Under the pieces are notes generated by a model that saw only the letters and a list, made by a program, of their open reading frames with translations, ran no database searches and was not told the origin of the DNA. From an uncultured Dialister sp. (lineage in GTDB: Bacteria; Bacillota; Negativicutes; Veillonellales; Dialisteraceae), in assembly GCF_900538805.1 (NCBI RefSeq), contig NZ_UPZP01000015.1:1-32566 (forward strand): a stretch of DNA of 32,566 nucleotides, given 5' to 3'. Shown here piece after piece: positions 1 to 8,592 of the stretch. The first letter of the stretch is position 1, and every line of letters starts with the position of its first letter. A program made the position numbers and the translations under genes.

Positions 1-536
1 ATGACGAGTAGGGCGGGAAGGAAATCCCGTAACGCAGTCTGACGTCTGATTTCTGACTTCTATCGTCTAATCCACGCTGTTCCTCCCTCGCCTACGGCGA
101 CACCCGCTGGCCGGGCTTTAAGGTGTTCGCTTTATGTGCAGGCTATGCTCACACAAGAGCCCGGCTCAGAAATGTTGCAGGATTTCTGCCTAAGTAAGGA
201 GGCTTTTGCTTTTCGTCATGCAGCGCTGGAGACACAAGCGTAAATCCCGTAACGCTGACTATATACTCATCGCTCGCAGGGCGATACCACAACCCTCAGC
301 GGCGAAGCCGCTGTCAAACTTAAGAACCCTCCGGCCGAAGGCCGGTCAAACTTCAGAACCTTTTTCCGCCCTTCTGCACCCTCTGAACCTTTTCCACGCC
401 CCCGAGCGTCAGCGAACACAACCCTTCTACACAACCCGCCGCCGCAGGCGGCCATAACCTCCAGCCCCGCAGGGGCTGGCCACCACCCCCCTCTGAACCC
501 TCACACCGCAGGCGTGTCAATAGCGGCCCCATGGAA
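1..536. repeat. Intergenic repeat mosaic upstream of rarA
   Basis: I see no credible gene in these bases. Positions 1-77 are identical to 30714-30790, and 281-336 are identical to 30987-31042. The start is the truncated right end of the 97-bp palindromic unit. The 12-mer ATCCCGTAACGC occurs at 24-35 and 244-255. Positions 88-240 match the module at 25720-25880. From 286 onward there is a run of hairpins with a three-base loop: AGCGGC-gaa-GCCGCT (298-312), CGGCC-gaa-GGCCG, GCCGCC-gca-GGCGGC (438-452), CCAGCCCC-gca-GGGGCTGG (461-479), and an imperfect CACACC-gca-GGCGTG near 503. Short reading frames here have no family resemblance and contain repeat-derived sequence. Confidence 0.85.
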
Positions 537-543
537 AATCTGT

Positions 544-572
544 TTGATTTTTCTTCCCATCCATGGGATAAT
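544..572 (+). promoter_or_regulatory. Probable sigma-A promoter for rarA
   Basis: TTGATT (544-549) and GATAAT (567-572) are separated by 17 bases, a good match to the sigma-A pattern. The site lies immediately downstream of the repeat mosaic and about 35 bases before the chosen rarA start. It would drive rarA and probably ftsK. Confidence 0.5.
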
Positions 573-606
573 ATAGGGGAAACATTTGTATTTGAGCGAG
601 GCACTG

Positions 607-1923
607 ATGATGGACTCTTTATTTGACTATGATAATGGCAGACCTGTTTCCTATGCCCCCCTGGCGGACCGCATGCGGCCGGAGAGGCTGGAGGATATTC
701 TGGGGCAGGAGGGGGCTGTGGGGAGAAATTCCTTTCTTTACCGTATGATTGAGAAGGATACCATTCCTTCCATCCTTCTTTTCGGACCTCCCGGCTGCGG
801 GAAGACCACTATTGCTTCTGTCATCGCGAAGATGACACACAGCCGTTTTGTGAAGCTCAATGCCACGGCCAGCGGCACGAAGGATATCCGGGATGTGGTT
901 TCTCATGCGAAGGAGGAGCTTTCCTATTATCGAAGAAGGACCATTGTGTTTATCGACGAAATCCATCGTTTCAACAAGGGACAGCAGGACCTGCTTCTGC
1001 CTTATGTGGAAGACGGTACCATTATCCTCATCGGCGCCACTACGGAGAATCCTTATTTCGAAATCAACCGCCCCCTTCTGTCCAGGGTGCGGCTTATCCA
1101 CCTCCAAGCACTGTCGGAGGATGCGGAAATGGCTATCCTCCGCCGGGCACTTACGGATACAGAGAAGGGCCTTGGAAACTACGGCTACCAGGCGTCGGAT
1201 GATGTATTGAAAATGATTGCTTCCTATGCCTCCGGCGACATCCGCATGGCCCTGAATCTTCTGGAGCAGGCGTCGTCCCTTCTTCCCATGAAAGGGACTT
1301 TGACGGCGAAAGAAATTAAAGAGGTTGCGGGAGACCATGCATCCGTATATGATAAGAACAGCGATTATCATTATGATATTGTGTCCGCTTTTATTAAAAG
1401 CATGCGGGGAAGCGACCCCGATGCAGCCCTTCATTATCTGGCCCGCATGATTGACGGGGGAGAGAAGACATCCTTTATTTCCCGGCGCATTATGATCTGC
1501 GCCGCTGAAGATGTGGGTCTAGCGGACCCACGGGCCCTTTCGGTGGCAGTGGCGGCAGCCCAGGCATCGGAAATGGTGGGGCTGCCGGAAGCGAGAATTC
1601 CTCTGGCTGAAGCGGTGCTTTACATCTGTCTGGCGCCGAAGAGCAACAGCGCCGTCATGGGTATTGACAATGCGTTGAAAGAAGTGAAGACGAGGTCGGA
1701 CTGGTCCATTCCCGATTACCTGAGGGACGCCCATTACAGCGGCGCCCATGAAATGGGTCACGGAAACGGCTACCTTTATCCCCATGATTTCGGAGGCTGG
1801 GTGGACCAGCAGTATCTTCCCAGAGAGCTTACTGGCCACGTGTACTACAGGCCGGTTAAAAACGGAGAGGAAGCTCCCATTTCTCGGAAATGGGAAGAGC
1901 GGAGAAATAAAAAACAGGAGTGA
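607..1923 (+). CDS. rarA: Replication-associated recombination protein A (RarA/MgsA AAA+ ATPase)
   Basis: This is a clamp-loader-like AAA+ ATPase that acts at stalled replication forks and gaps in the cytoplasm. The 438-residue product has Walker A GPPGCGKT at about residues 60-67, Walker B with IDEIHRFNK at about 115-124, the sensor motif GATTENP, and the C-terminal MgsA/RarA tetramerisation region with the family motif YPHDF near the end. Length is normal for the family. I chose ATG 607 because GCGAGG (595-600) sits at good spacing; ATG 610 is equally possible, and a longer TTG start at 586 has no ribosome binding site. Only 12 bases separate it from ftsK, so the two are probably co-transcribed. 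Confidence 0.95.
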   Translation: MMDSLFDYDNGRPVSYAPLADRMRPERLEDILGQEGAVGRNSFLYRMIEKDTIPSILLFGPPGCGKTTIASVIAKMTHSRFVKLNATASGTKDIRDVVSHAKEELSYYRRRTIVFIDEIHRFNKGQQDLLLPYVEDGTIILIGATTENPYFEINRPLLSRVRLIHLQALSEDAEMAILRRALTDTEKGLGNYGYQASDDVLKMIASYASGDIRMALNLLEQASSLLPMKGTLTAKEIKEVAGDHASVYDKNSDYHYDIVSAFIKSMRGSDPDAALHYLARMIDGGEKTSFISRRIMICAAEDVGLADPRALSVAVAAAQASEMVGLPEARIPLAEAVLYICLAPKSNSAVMGIDNALKEVKTRSDWSIPDYLRDAHYSGAHEMGHGNGYLYPHDFGGWVDQQYLPRELTGHVYYRPVKNGEEAPISRKWEERRNKKQE

Positions 1924-1935
1924 GTTATTGTCGGT

Positions 1936-4488
1936 ATGAAGAAAAAGACCACTTCCGCCAGACGGCGGGCCAATGATGGATCTAAAAATTATGAAATATC
2001 AGGAATCGTTATCTTCTGCTTCGGCATTTTTGCCTTTATCAGCCTTTTCGGCCTCTTTGGCGGAGGAACGGGTCTAATGGGAAAATGGGTGAGCGACGGC
2101 ATCCATTTCCTCTTCGGCCTGGGGGCGCCGGCAGCGGCGCTGTTCCTGGTTCTTTTTGGTGCCCGGTATGCCCTGGCGTCCCGGGGTATTTCCATGAGCC
2201 GTCGGAATGTGCTTCTGGCGCTTTTATTCGTTCTTTTCCTCTGCCTGGTGCATCATTACTATGTGCCTTTAGGAAGGGAAATGGAAATTTCATCCATTCT
2301 TTCCTACGGCGGTATCATCGGCGGGGGACTGACCTCTTTTTTCCATCTTATTCTTGGTGAAATCGGAACCACCATCCTTCTTCTGGCACTGATGGTGGTG
2401 GATATTCTTCTTCTCACCCACTGGTCTCTGTCCAAAGGGGCGGAAAAGGTGGGGACCAGGGCCCAGAAAATCAGCGCGAAAACCGGGGAAAAGCTGGGCG
2501 GTGTGGCCCAGAAAATCCGGGACAAGAAGGCGGCCATGGATGCCGCCCGTTCCGCTGCCCGGCTGGAGGTGCTGAAGGATAAGCCTACGGAATTTATTTT
2601 TAAGAAGAAAAAGAAGGAAGAACGGGATGAAGAAATTCCGGAAGAGGCTCTTCCGGAAGAAAATGAACAGCCCGAAGAGGTACCGGTAGAAGAGCATGAA
2701 GAAATAACGCCGGAAGAAGCGGCCGAAAATGAAATTTCCGAAGATTTGACCGGCCAGGCGCAAGAACCGGCAGAAACAGAGCCGTCGGAAGACATGGAAG
2801 CGCCCCCTTCTCCGCCCCTTCCTGAAACGGAAGAGCCGGAAGAAGAAGTCCCGGAACAGCATGAAGAAGAAATGGCAGAAGAACCGGAAGAAGCGGCAGA
2901 GGAACATACAGAAGAAGCCATGCCTGCTGCGCCTGCCGGAGAACCGGCTCATCCTTCCCGCCCTCCCATGACCGGCATTGTGAAGAAGGAATACAAATTT
3001 CCTCCGCTTTCTCTGCTCCATACGGACAGCGCTAAAGGGGAAAGCCAGAGCGACGTGGCTAAAAATGCGTCTATTATCGAATCCACTTTAAAGAGCTTCG
3101 GCGTCATGGCCAAGGTTATCCATGCCAGCGTGGGCCCCACGGTGACGAGGTTTGAACTTCGGCCGGAAGTGGGAGTAAGGGTGAGCAAGATTGAAGGCCT
3201 TTCCAACGAACTGGCCATGGCCCTGGCCGCCACCCACATCCGCATTGAAGCGCCTATCCCCGGCAAGTCGGCGGTGGGCATTGAAATTCCTAACTCCAAA
3301 TCCGCCTCCGTGCCTTTAAGGGATGTGCTTGACAGCAGTGAATTCAAAAATGGCAAAGGCCACATCCTGGTGGCCCTGGGCAAGGATATTACAGGGAAGC
3401 CGGTGGTGACGGACCTGGCAAAAATGCCTCATCTTCTCATTGCCGGTTCCACGGGCTCCGGCAAATCGGTGTGCATTAACTCCATCATTACAAGTATCAT
3501 TTACCACAGCCGTCCGGAGGATGTGAAGCTCATGCTCATCGACCCGAAGGTGGTGGAACTGTCCGTGTACAACGGCATTCCCCACCTCAGGACGGAAGTG
3601 ATTACCAATATGAAGAAGGCCGAAGGCGCACTCAACTGGGCGGTCCGTGAAATGGAAGCCCGCTACCAGCTCTTTGCCGGCGCCAAGGTGAGAAATATTG
3701 AAGGATATAACAAGCAGAATCCCGACAAGAAAATGCCCTATATCCTGATCATTGTCGATGAATTTGCGGACCTCATGAACGTGGCGGCCAAGGAAGTGGA
3801 AGTGCTCATCCAGCGCCTTACTCAGAAAGCCCGGGCCGCCGGCATTCACCTCATCCTGGCTACCCAGCGGCCATCGGCCGATGTGATTACGGGGGTTATC
3901 AAATCCAACATTCCCAGCCGCATTGCCTTCATGGTGGAATCGGCCCTGAACTCCCGCATCATCCTTGACGAAGGAGGGGCGGAAACCCTTCTGGGCAAGG
4001 GGGACATGCTTTTCAAGCAGGCCGGTGCTTTGACCACCGTCCGCATCCAGGGCGCCTTTATTTCCGACGAGGAAGTGGAGGCCGTGGTGGATTATGTAAG
4101 AAAAGAATGTCTGGAACAGGAAAAGGTGCCTGTGAAATATGAACCCATTGACCTGTCGGTACCGGAAAAGAATGATGGGGGACAGGCAGAGGAGGAAGAA
4201 GAGCAGGACGACCTTCTGGAAGAAGCGGCGGAATGGGTGCTTGATACGAAAAGAGCCTCCGTGTCCGCCCTGCAGCGCCGTTTCCGCATCGGCTACACCA
4301 GGGCGGGAAGGCTCATGGACTCCATGGAACGCCTTGGCATCGTAGGCCCTGCGGAAGGGGCAAAACCCAGGGATATCCTAATGGATAAAGTCAAGGCCCA
4401 GGACCTCTTCGAACAGCTGAAAAACGGAGCCCCTGCGGAGCCGCCAAAAGAAGAGACCGGGGAAGCAGGCAGCGGAAGTGCCATCTGA
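1936..4488 (+). CDS. ftsK: DNA translocase FtsK/SpoIIIE
   Basis: This is a membrane-anchored DNA pump that clears chromosome from the division septum. The 850-residue protein begins with four to five hydrophobic segments (about residues 20-165), followed by a basic stretch and a long acidic Glu/Pro-rich linker (about 222-330). The alpha/beta motor follows, with Walker A GSTGSGKS at about 503-510 and Walker B IIVDEFADL near 604-612. A C-terminal winged-helix gamma domain (about 760-805) would read polar guide sequences. All parts of the family are present and the frame is intact. It follows rarA by 12 bases. The GGAG before it (ending near 1920) is rather far from the ATG, so translation may depend on coupling to rarA. 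Confidence 0.96.
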   Translation: MKKKTTSARRRANDGSKNYEISGIVIFCFGIFAFISLFGLFGGGTGLMGKWVSDGIHFLFGLGAPAAALFLVLFGARYALASRGISMSRRNVLLALLFVLFLCLVHHYYVPLGREMEISSILSYGGIIGGGLTSFFHLILGEIGTTILLLALMVVDILLLTHWSLSKGAEKVGTRAQKISAKTGEKLGGVAQKIRDKKAAMDAARSAARLEVLKDKPTEFIFKKKKKEERDEEIPEEALPEENEQPEEVPVEEHEEITPEEAAENEISEDLTGQAQEPAETEPSEDMEAPPSPPLPETEEPEEEVPEQHEEEMAEEPEEAAEEHTEEAMPAAPAGEPAHPSRPPMTGIVKKEYKFPPLSLLHTDSAKGESQSDVAKNASIIESTLKSFGVMAKVIHASVGPTVTRFELRPEVGVRVSKIEGLSNELAMALAATHIRIEAPIPGKSAVGIEIPNSKSASVPLRDVLDSSEFKNGKGHILVALGKDITGKPVVTDLAKMPHLLIAGSTGSGKSVCINSIITSIIYHSRPEDVKLMLIDPKVVELSVYNGIPHLRTEVITNMKKAEGALNWAVREMEARYQLFAGAKVRNIEGYNKQNPDKKMPYILIIVDEFADLMNVAAKEVEVLIQRLTQKARAAGIHLILATQRPSADVITGVIKSNIPSRIAFMVESALNSRIILDEGGAETLLGKGDMLFKQAGALTTVRIQGAFISDEEVEAVVDYVRKECLEQEKVPVKYEPIDLSVPEKNDGGQAEEEEEQDDLLEEAAEWVLDTKRASVSALQRRFRIGYTRAGRLMDSMERLGIVGPAEGAKPRDILMDKVKAQDLFEQLKNGAPAEPPKEETGEAGSGSAI

Positions 4489-4510
4489 ATGGCATGGGGC
4501 TGAACGCACC

Positions 4511-4610
4511 GCCAGCCGTCAGCCGCCAGCCACTAGCTCACCAGCTCACCAGCCCACTAGCCCACTAGCCCACTAGTCCACTAGCCCACTCATCCCCTAA
4601 CTCACCGGCT
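4511..4610. repeat. CTAG-rich degenerate tandem repeat after ftsK
   Basis: An imperfect array of 8-10 base units of the type CCCACTAG or CTCACCAG runs between ftsK and the next gene. The same units appear at 18541-18596, and CTAG-spaced arrays on the other strand appear at 18109-18129 and 32413-32443. No terminator-like hairpin with a T tract is evident. At 4615-4629 the sequence TGTCATTTCGACGAG resembles the end of the 189-bp elements found at 8361 and 8614, and is probably a remnant of one. Confidence 0.7.
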
Positions 4611-4614
4611 TCCC

Positions 4615-4644
4615 TGTCATTTCGACGAGAACTTATGATATAAT
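4615..4644 (+). promoter_or_regulatory. Possible promoter for the solute-binding-like gene
   Basis: A perfect TATAAT (4639-4644) lies 18 bases before the ATG at 4663. The best -35 candidate, TGTCAT (4615-4620, 18-base spacer), is weak and is itself part of the repeat remnant. If real, the repeat supplied part of the promoter. Confidence 0.4.
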
Positions 4645-4662
4645 TCTGCAAGAGGTGGCTTT

Positions 4663-5700
4663 ATGAAACGACTGGCTTCTGTTTTTCTATTTTTATTGAT
4701 GGCAGCCCTTGCATTCTTAGGTATTCTCCGTTATGCCCGGGAGCAGGCGAAGGCGGAGAAAATGCATCCCTCCGAGTATGTGACGGTGTATACGGATATG
4801 CCCAGCGGCATGCTGGAGGCCTTTGGCGACGACTTCTTCCATGACAGCGGACTGAAGATGAATGTGGTGTACCTGTCCAAGTCCCAGATCCAGAGCAGGC
4901 AGAACACGAGCGACGTGGCTCCGGCGGATTTATACATTACTTCCCAGGATTCCCTGATGAAGATGAAAAGGGAAAATATGCTTGTTCCCTATGCCTCGGC
5001 CCAGACGGACACGGCCCTTAACCTTTTTAAAGATGAAGAGTGCTACTGGACCGGCCTTTGGGTGGATCCGGTGGTGTTTGCGGTGAACGAGGACTATGCC
5101 AGAAAGCACCCTGCCTTTTCCTACACATGGAATGAGGTGCTTACCAGAAATTCCCTTCGCCTTTCCATGACCGATTTCATTGCTGCCGACATGGCGGAGG
5201 ACCTTCTCATGTGCATGGCGGAGCATTTCGGCATTGGGGAAACCTTTTCCCTCTTGGGAAAGGCCCAAAACCATATCGTGCAGTACGGGAAATATCTGTC
5301 CACCCCTTCCCGCATGGCGGGCATGGGAAAGTGTGATATCGGTATTTCCGGCTTGAACGAGGCCATCCGCAGCCGTCAGGAAAAGCTGCCTGTGGTCATC
5401 ATGTATCCGGAGGACGGGTCTCCCTGGTATCTTTTTGGCGCCGGCATTTCATCGGATGCCGCCTATCCGGAAAGGGCGGAGAAGCTTTTGAACTGGCTTC
5501 TCACTTCCTCCGAATACAAAGCAAAAATGGAAGAAAACCAGTATTTTTATATATATGTGAATGATTTCAATATGAAACCGGACAGCGCCGGTCATTCGCT
5601 GGACTTCTGGAATCTGGAAAAATTATATTTCGATGAAGGAAGAAAGGATCTCCTCACACAGTGGGGCGAGAAGATACGTTTTGGAGGTACGAACAGTTGA
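4663..5700 (+). CDS. Extracytoplasmic solute-binding-like protein (type 2 periplasmic-binding fold), orphan
   Basis: The 345-residue product resembles Fe(III)/spermidine/molybdate-type ABC substrate-binding proteins: an N-terminal hydrophobic segment (about residues 4-22), then a two-lobe binding-protein pattern including the domain-crossing region around the WTGLWVDPVVFAVN stretch. No lipobox cysteine is visible, so it is more likely anchored by an uncleaved helix or released by signal peptidase than lipidated. No permease or ATPase gene is adjacent, so the ligand cannot be inferred. The ribosome binding site is GAGGTGG just before ATG 4663. Its stop codon overlaps the rimO start. Family assignment is moderate; the ligand is unknown. 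Confidence 0.7.
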   Translation: MKRLASVFLFLLMAALAFLGILRYAREQAKAEKMHPSEYVTVYTDMPSGMLEAFGDDFFHDSGLKMNVVYLSKSQIQSRQNTSDVAPADLYITSQDSLMKMKRENMLVPYASAQTDTALNLFKDEECYWTGLWVDPVVFAVNEDYARKHPAFSYTWNEVLTRNSLRLSMTDFIAADMAEDLLMCMAEHFGIGETFSLLGKAQNHIVQYGKYLSTPSRMAGMGKCDIGISGLNEAIRSRQEKLPVVIMYPEDGSPWYLFGAGISSDAAYPERAEKLLNWLLTSSEYKAKMEENQYFYIYVNDFNMKPDSAGHSLDFWNLEKLYFDEGRKDLLTQWGEKIRFGGTNS

Positions 5701-7037
5701 AGAAGAAACTCGGATTTGTAAGCCTGGGATGTTCCAAGAACCTGGTGGACACGGAAATGATGGTAGGCATTATGGAAAAGGCAGGCTACGAGCTGACTGA
5801 AGATTTATCGGAAGCCCAGGTCATCATTATCAATACCTGCACCTTTATCGACCCGGCCAAGGAAGAATCGGTTCAGACCATTCTGGAGGCGGCGGAATAC
5901 AAGAAGACCGGAAAATGCGAAAAGCTGGTGGCCGCCGGCTGCCTGACCCAGCAGTACAAGCAGGCTCTGGGGAAAGAAATCCCGGAAATCGACGTATTCA
6001 TTGGCACCGACTCCTGGCAGCACATTCTGGATGCGGTGAATGAATCCTACGAAAAGGATGAAAAGGTATACAGCTTTGACACCAATCCCTGCGCCAATGA
6101 GGAACTCATTCCGCGGCAGACGCTGACACCGAAGTATTCCGCCTATGTGAAAATCGCCGAAGGCTGCAGCAACGGCTGCACTTTCTGCTACATTCCCTAT
6201 GTGAGAGGCCCCATGCACAGCCGCCCCATCCCTTCCATTGTCCATGAAGTGAGAAGGCTCGCTGCCGAAGGCACCAGGGAATTCAATCTCATTGCCCAGG
6301 ACCTTTCCTGCTACGGCAGGGATTTAAAGGACGGTACCACTTTGGCCGCCCTTCTTCGGGAACTGGTGAAGATTGATGGGGTGAAATGGATCCGCCTGTT
6401 CTACCTCTATCCCACCTATTTCGACGATGAACTGCTGGACGTGATTCTTTCGGAAGATAAAATCTGCAAGTACGTGGACATTCCTCTCCAGCATATCAGC
6501 GATTCTGTGCTCTCGCGCATGCACAGAAGGGATTCCTCCGAAAGCATCAGGACCCTTCTCCACAAACTCCGCGCCGCTTCTCCCCGCATGACCATCCGCA
6601 CCACTCTCATGGTGGGATTCCCGGGGGAAACGGAGGACGATTTCAAAGAACTCTGCGATTTCATCAAAGAAGTCCGTTTTGACGATATGGGAGCCTTCAA
6701 ATTCTCTCCCCAGGACGGTACCCCCGCAGCCCGTATGATGGACCAGATTCCGGAAGAGGTGAAAGAAAACCGGTACCATGAGCTCATGGCTATTCAGGCC
6801 GGTATTTCCGAAGAAAATAATGAAAACCTTATCGGTGTGGAAACAGAGGCGCTGGTGGAGGAAATGGTGGACGATGGCGAAGGCCATATGCAGGCCAAGG
6901 GCCGCACCGCCTTCCAGGCGCCGGAAGTGGACGGCAGTGTGTATATCGACAATCCGGGAGATGTAAAGCTCGGTGATTTTGTAAAGGTCAAAATCGTAGA
7001 CGGCTATGCCTATGACCTCATTGCGGAAAGAATTTAA
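5697..7037 (+). CDS. rimO: Ribosomal protein S12 methylthiotransferase RimO (radical SAM)
   Basis: RimO adds a methylthio group to an aspartate of ribosomal protein S12. The 446-residue protein starts KKKLGFVSLGCSKN, carries the N-terminal UPF0004 domain with its three cluster cysteines, the radical-SAM CxxxCxxC at C157/C161/C164, and a C-terminal TRAM domain. I chose TTG 5697 because the family normally begins exactly here and GGAGGT (5682-5687) is at the right distance. A longer ATG start at 5661 would add 12 residues foreign to the family. The TTG overlaps the upstream TGA, which points to translational coupling. In many Bacillota pgsA lies between rimO and cinA; it is absent here. Confidence 0.95.
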   Translation: MKKKLGFVSLGCSKNLVDTEMMVGIMEKAGYELTEDLSEAQVIIINTCTFIDPAKEESVQTILEAAEYKKTGKCEKLVAAGCLTQQYKQALGKEIPEIDVFIGTDSWQHILDAVNESYEKDEKVYSFDTNPCANEELIPRQTLTPKYSAYVKIAEGCSNGCTFCYIPYVRGPMHSRPIPSIVHEVRRLAAEGTREFNLIAQDLSCYGRDLKDGTTLAALLRELVKIDGVKWIRLFYLYPTYFDDELLDVILSEDKICKYVDIPLQHISDSVLSRMHRRDSSESIRTLLHKLRAASPRMTIRTTLMVGFPGETEDDFKELCDFIKEVRFDDMGAFKFSPQDGTPAARMMDQIPEEVKENRYHELMAIQAGISEENNENLIGVETEALVEEMVDDGEGHMQAKGRTAFQAPEVDGSVYIDNPGDVKLGDFVKVKIVDGYAYDLIAERI

Positions 7038-7052
7038 TTTCCGGGGCAATGT

Positions 7053-8309
7053 ATGATTACTGAAATTATTACCACCGGCTCCGAGCTCCTTCTGGGAGAA
7101 ATCGCCAATGAAAATGCCAAGTGGCTGGCATCCTTCCTGAATGAACACGGCTATACCGTGGCCTACATGACGGTGGTGGGGGATAACCCGGCCCGCATGG
7201 AAGAAACCTTTCGCCATGCCCTTTCCCGGGCGGACCTTGTCATCACCTCCGGCGGCCTTGGCTCCACGCTGGGCGACATTACGAAAAAGGCAGGGGCCAG
7301 GGTCATGGACCTTCCCTACGTCCGCGTGGAGGAAGAGTCGGAGCGGCTCAAGAAATATTACGAAGAAAAGCACCGGCCCTACCTTCCTTCCCTGGACCGG
7401 CAGGCCTGGTTTGCCAAGGGGGCCCATCTGTTTTTCAACGAAGCAGGCTCCGCCAGCGGGTCCGCCGTGGAAAAGGGCGGCAAAATCCTTATCCACCTTC
7501 CGGGACCTCCCTTTGAAATGAAAACCATGATGAGAAACCATGTGATGCCCTGGCTCACTGAAAAACTGGGATCACAGGGCATTATTCGTTCCCTCGTCCT
7601 GTCCGCCGTCCATATGACGGAGGCGGAAATCGAAGAGAAAATAGGAGACCTTCTCAGGGCTCAGTCCAATCCCACCATTGCCCTTCTGGCAAGGCCGGGC
7701 TATGTAGCTGTCCGCGTCACCGCCAAGGGAATGGATGAAAAGGAAGCCATGGAACTCATCGAAAAGACGGCAGGGGAAATTGAAAAGCGGATGACCGTTT
7801 CCAGGTACCATCTGGAAGGGGACGTGCTGAATGACCTTCACCATTTCCTCCTGAAAACCGGCCTTACCGTGAGTGCGGCGGAATCCTGCACCGGCGGCCT
7901 TATCGGAAAATTCCTGACCGACAACCCCGGCAGCTCTTCCTATTTCAAGGGAAGCGCTGTAACCTACTGGAACGAAGCAAAGGAAAAGGTGCTTTCCGTA
8001 AAAAAGGAAGACCTGGATCAATTCACCGCTGTGAGTGCTCCGGTGGCCGAAGAGATGGCAGAGGGTTCCCGCGCCCTCTACGGAAGCGACATAGCCGTTT
8101 CCACCACCGGCTACGCCGGCCCCGGCAAAGGAGAAAGGGGAGAAGACGAAGGCTTGGTATACATCGGCCTCTCCGGTCCCCTGGGCACGGAAGTGCACAA
8201 AGAACAGTTCTTCGGATCCCGGAGGAGCGTCCGCTACGGCGCCGCAGAAAAAGCGCTGTACTACCTCCTGCAGTACGGGAAGAGGATGAAATCCGGTAAG
8301 AACGGCTAG
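7053..8309 (+). CDS. cinA: CinA: competence/damage-inducible protein, NMN deamidase domain
   Basis: The 418-residue protein has the two-domain CinA layout. An N-terminal MoCF-biosynthesis-like (COG1058) domain spans about residues 1-170, and the C-terminal PncC-type nicotinamide mononucleotide deamidase domain begins near residue 255, with the motif ESCTGGL at about 276. Family knowledge places it in pyridine nucleotide salvage, often beside recA as here. The N-terminal motif usually written GGLGPTxDD reads GGLGSTLGD (residues 67-75), so two normally conserved positions differ. The gene starts 15 bases after rimO with only a weak ribosome binding site, and is probably read as part of the same operon. 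Confidence 0.93.
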   Translation: MITEIITTGSELLLGEIANENAKWLASFLNEHGYTVAYMTVVGDNPARMEETFRHALSRADLVITSGGLGSTLGDITKKAGARVMDLPYVRVEEESERLKKYYEEKHRPYLPSLDRQAWFAKGAHLFFNEAGSASGSAVEKGGKILIHLPGPPFEMKTMMRNHVMPWLTEKLGSQGIIRSLVLSAVHMTEAEIEEKIGDLLRAQSNPTIALLARPGYVAVRVTAKGMDEKEAMELIEKTAGEIEKRMTVSRYHLEGDVLNDLHHFLLKTGLTVSAAESCTGGLIGKFLTDNPGSSSYFKGSAVTYWNEAKEKVLSVKKEDLDQFTAVSAPVAEEMAEGSRALYGSDIAVSTTGYAGPGKGERGEDEGLVYIGLSGPLGTEVHKEQFFGSRRSVRYGAAEKALYYLLQYGKRMKSGKNG

Positions 8310-8339
8310 CTGTTTTCGCATATACGTTCCAATAAAATA

Positions 8340-8592
8340 ACGATAAGCTGCGTGCCCATATGTCATCTCGAGCGGGGCTGCCTGTCGGCATGAGAATAAA
8401 TGTCTCTGTATTCCATTGAAACTCTGAGTCGAGAGATCTCCTGTTCCAATGTGGCATGCACCATTTCAGAGTGAGATTTCCCGACTCCTCTTCACCGGCT
8501 TCATGAACCGGCGGCATCATACCGGCGCTGTCCTCCGCTCGAAATGACATTGGGGCGGGAAAGCGTTTGCGCAGTTTAGTTCCTTGCGAATG
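8340..8592. repeat. Tandem duplication copy 1 containing a 189-bp MITE-like unit
   Basis: This is the first of two adjacent copies with a 253-base period and, by eye, about 92% identity over 210 bases. The core (8361-8549) is bounded by 13-base inverted repeats, TGTCATCTCGAGC at the left and GCTCGAAATGACA at the right (one mismatch). Inside, GAGTCGAGAGATCTC (8426-8440) pairs with GAGATTTCCCGACTC (8473-8487), so the unit can fold into a branched hairpin. It has no coding potential of its own; reading frames through it are duplicated copies of each other. Confidence 0.85.

Noticed and set aside
206..457. 83-codon frame upstream of rarA
   Set aside because: It runs through hairpin cassettes shared with other mosaics and has no family resemblance.
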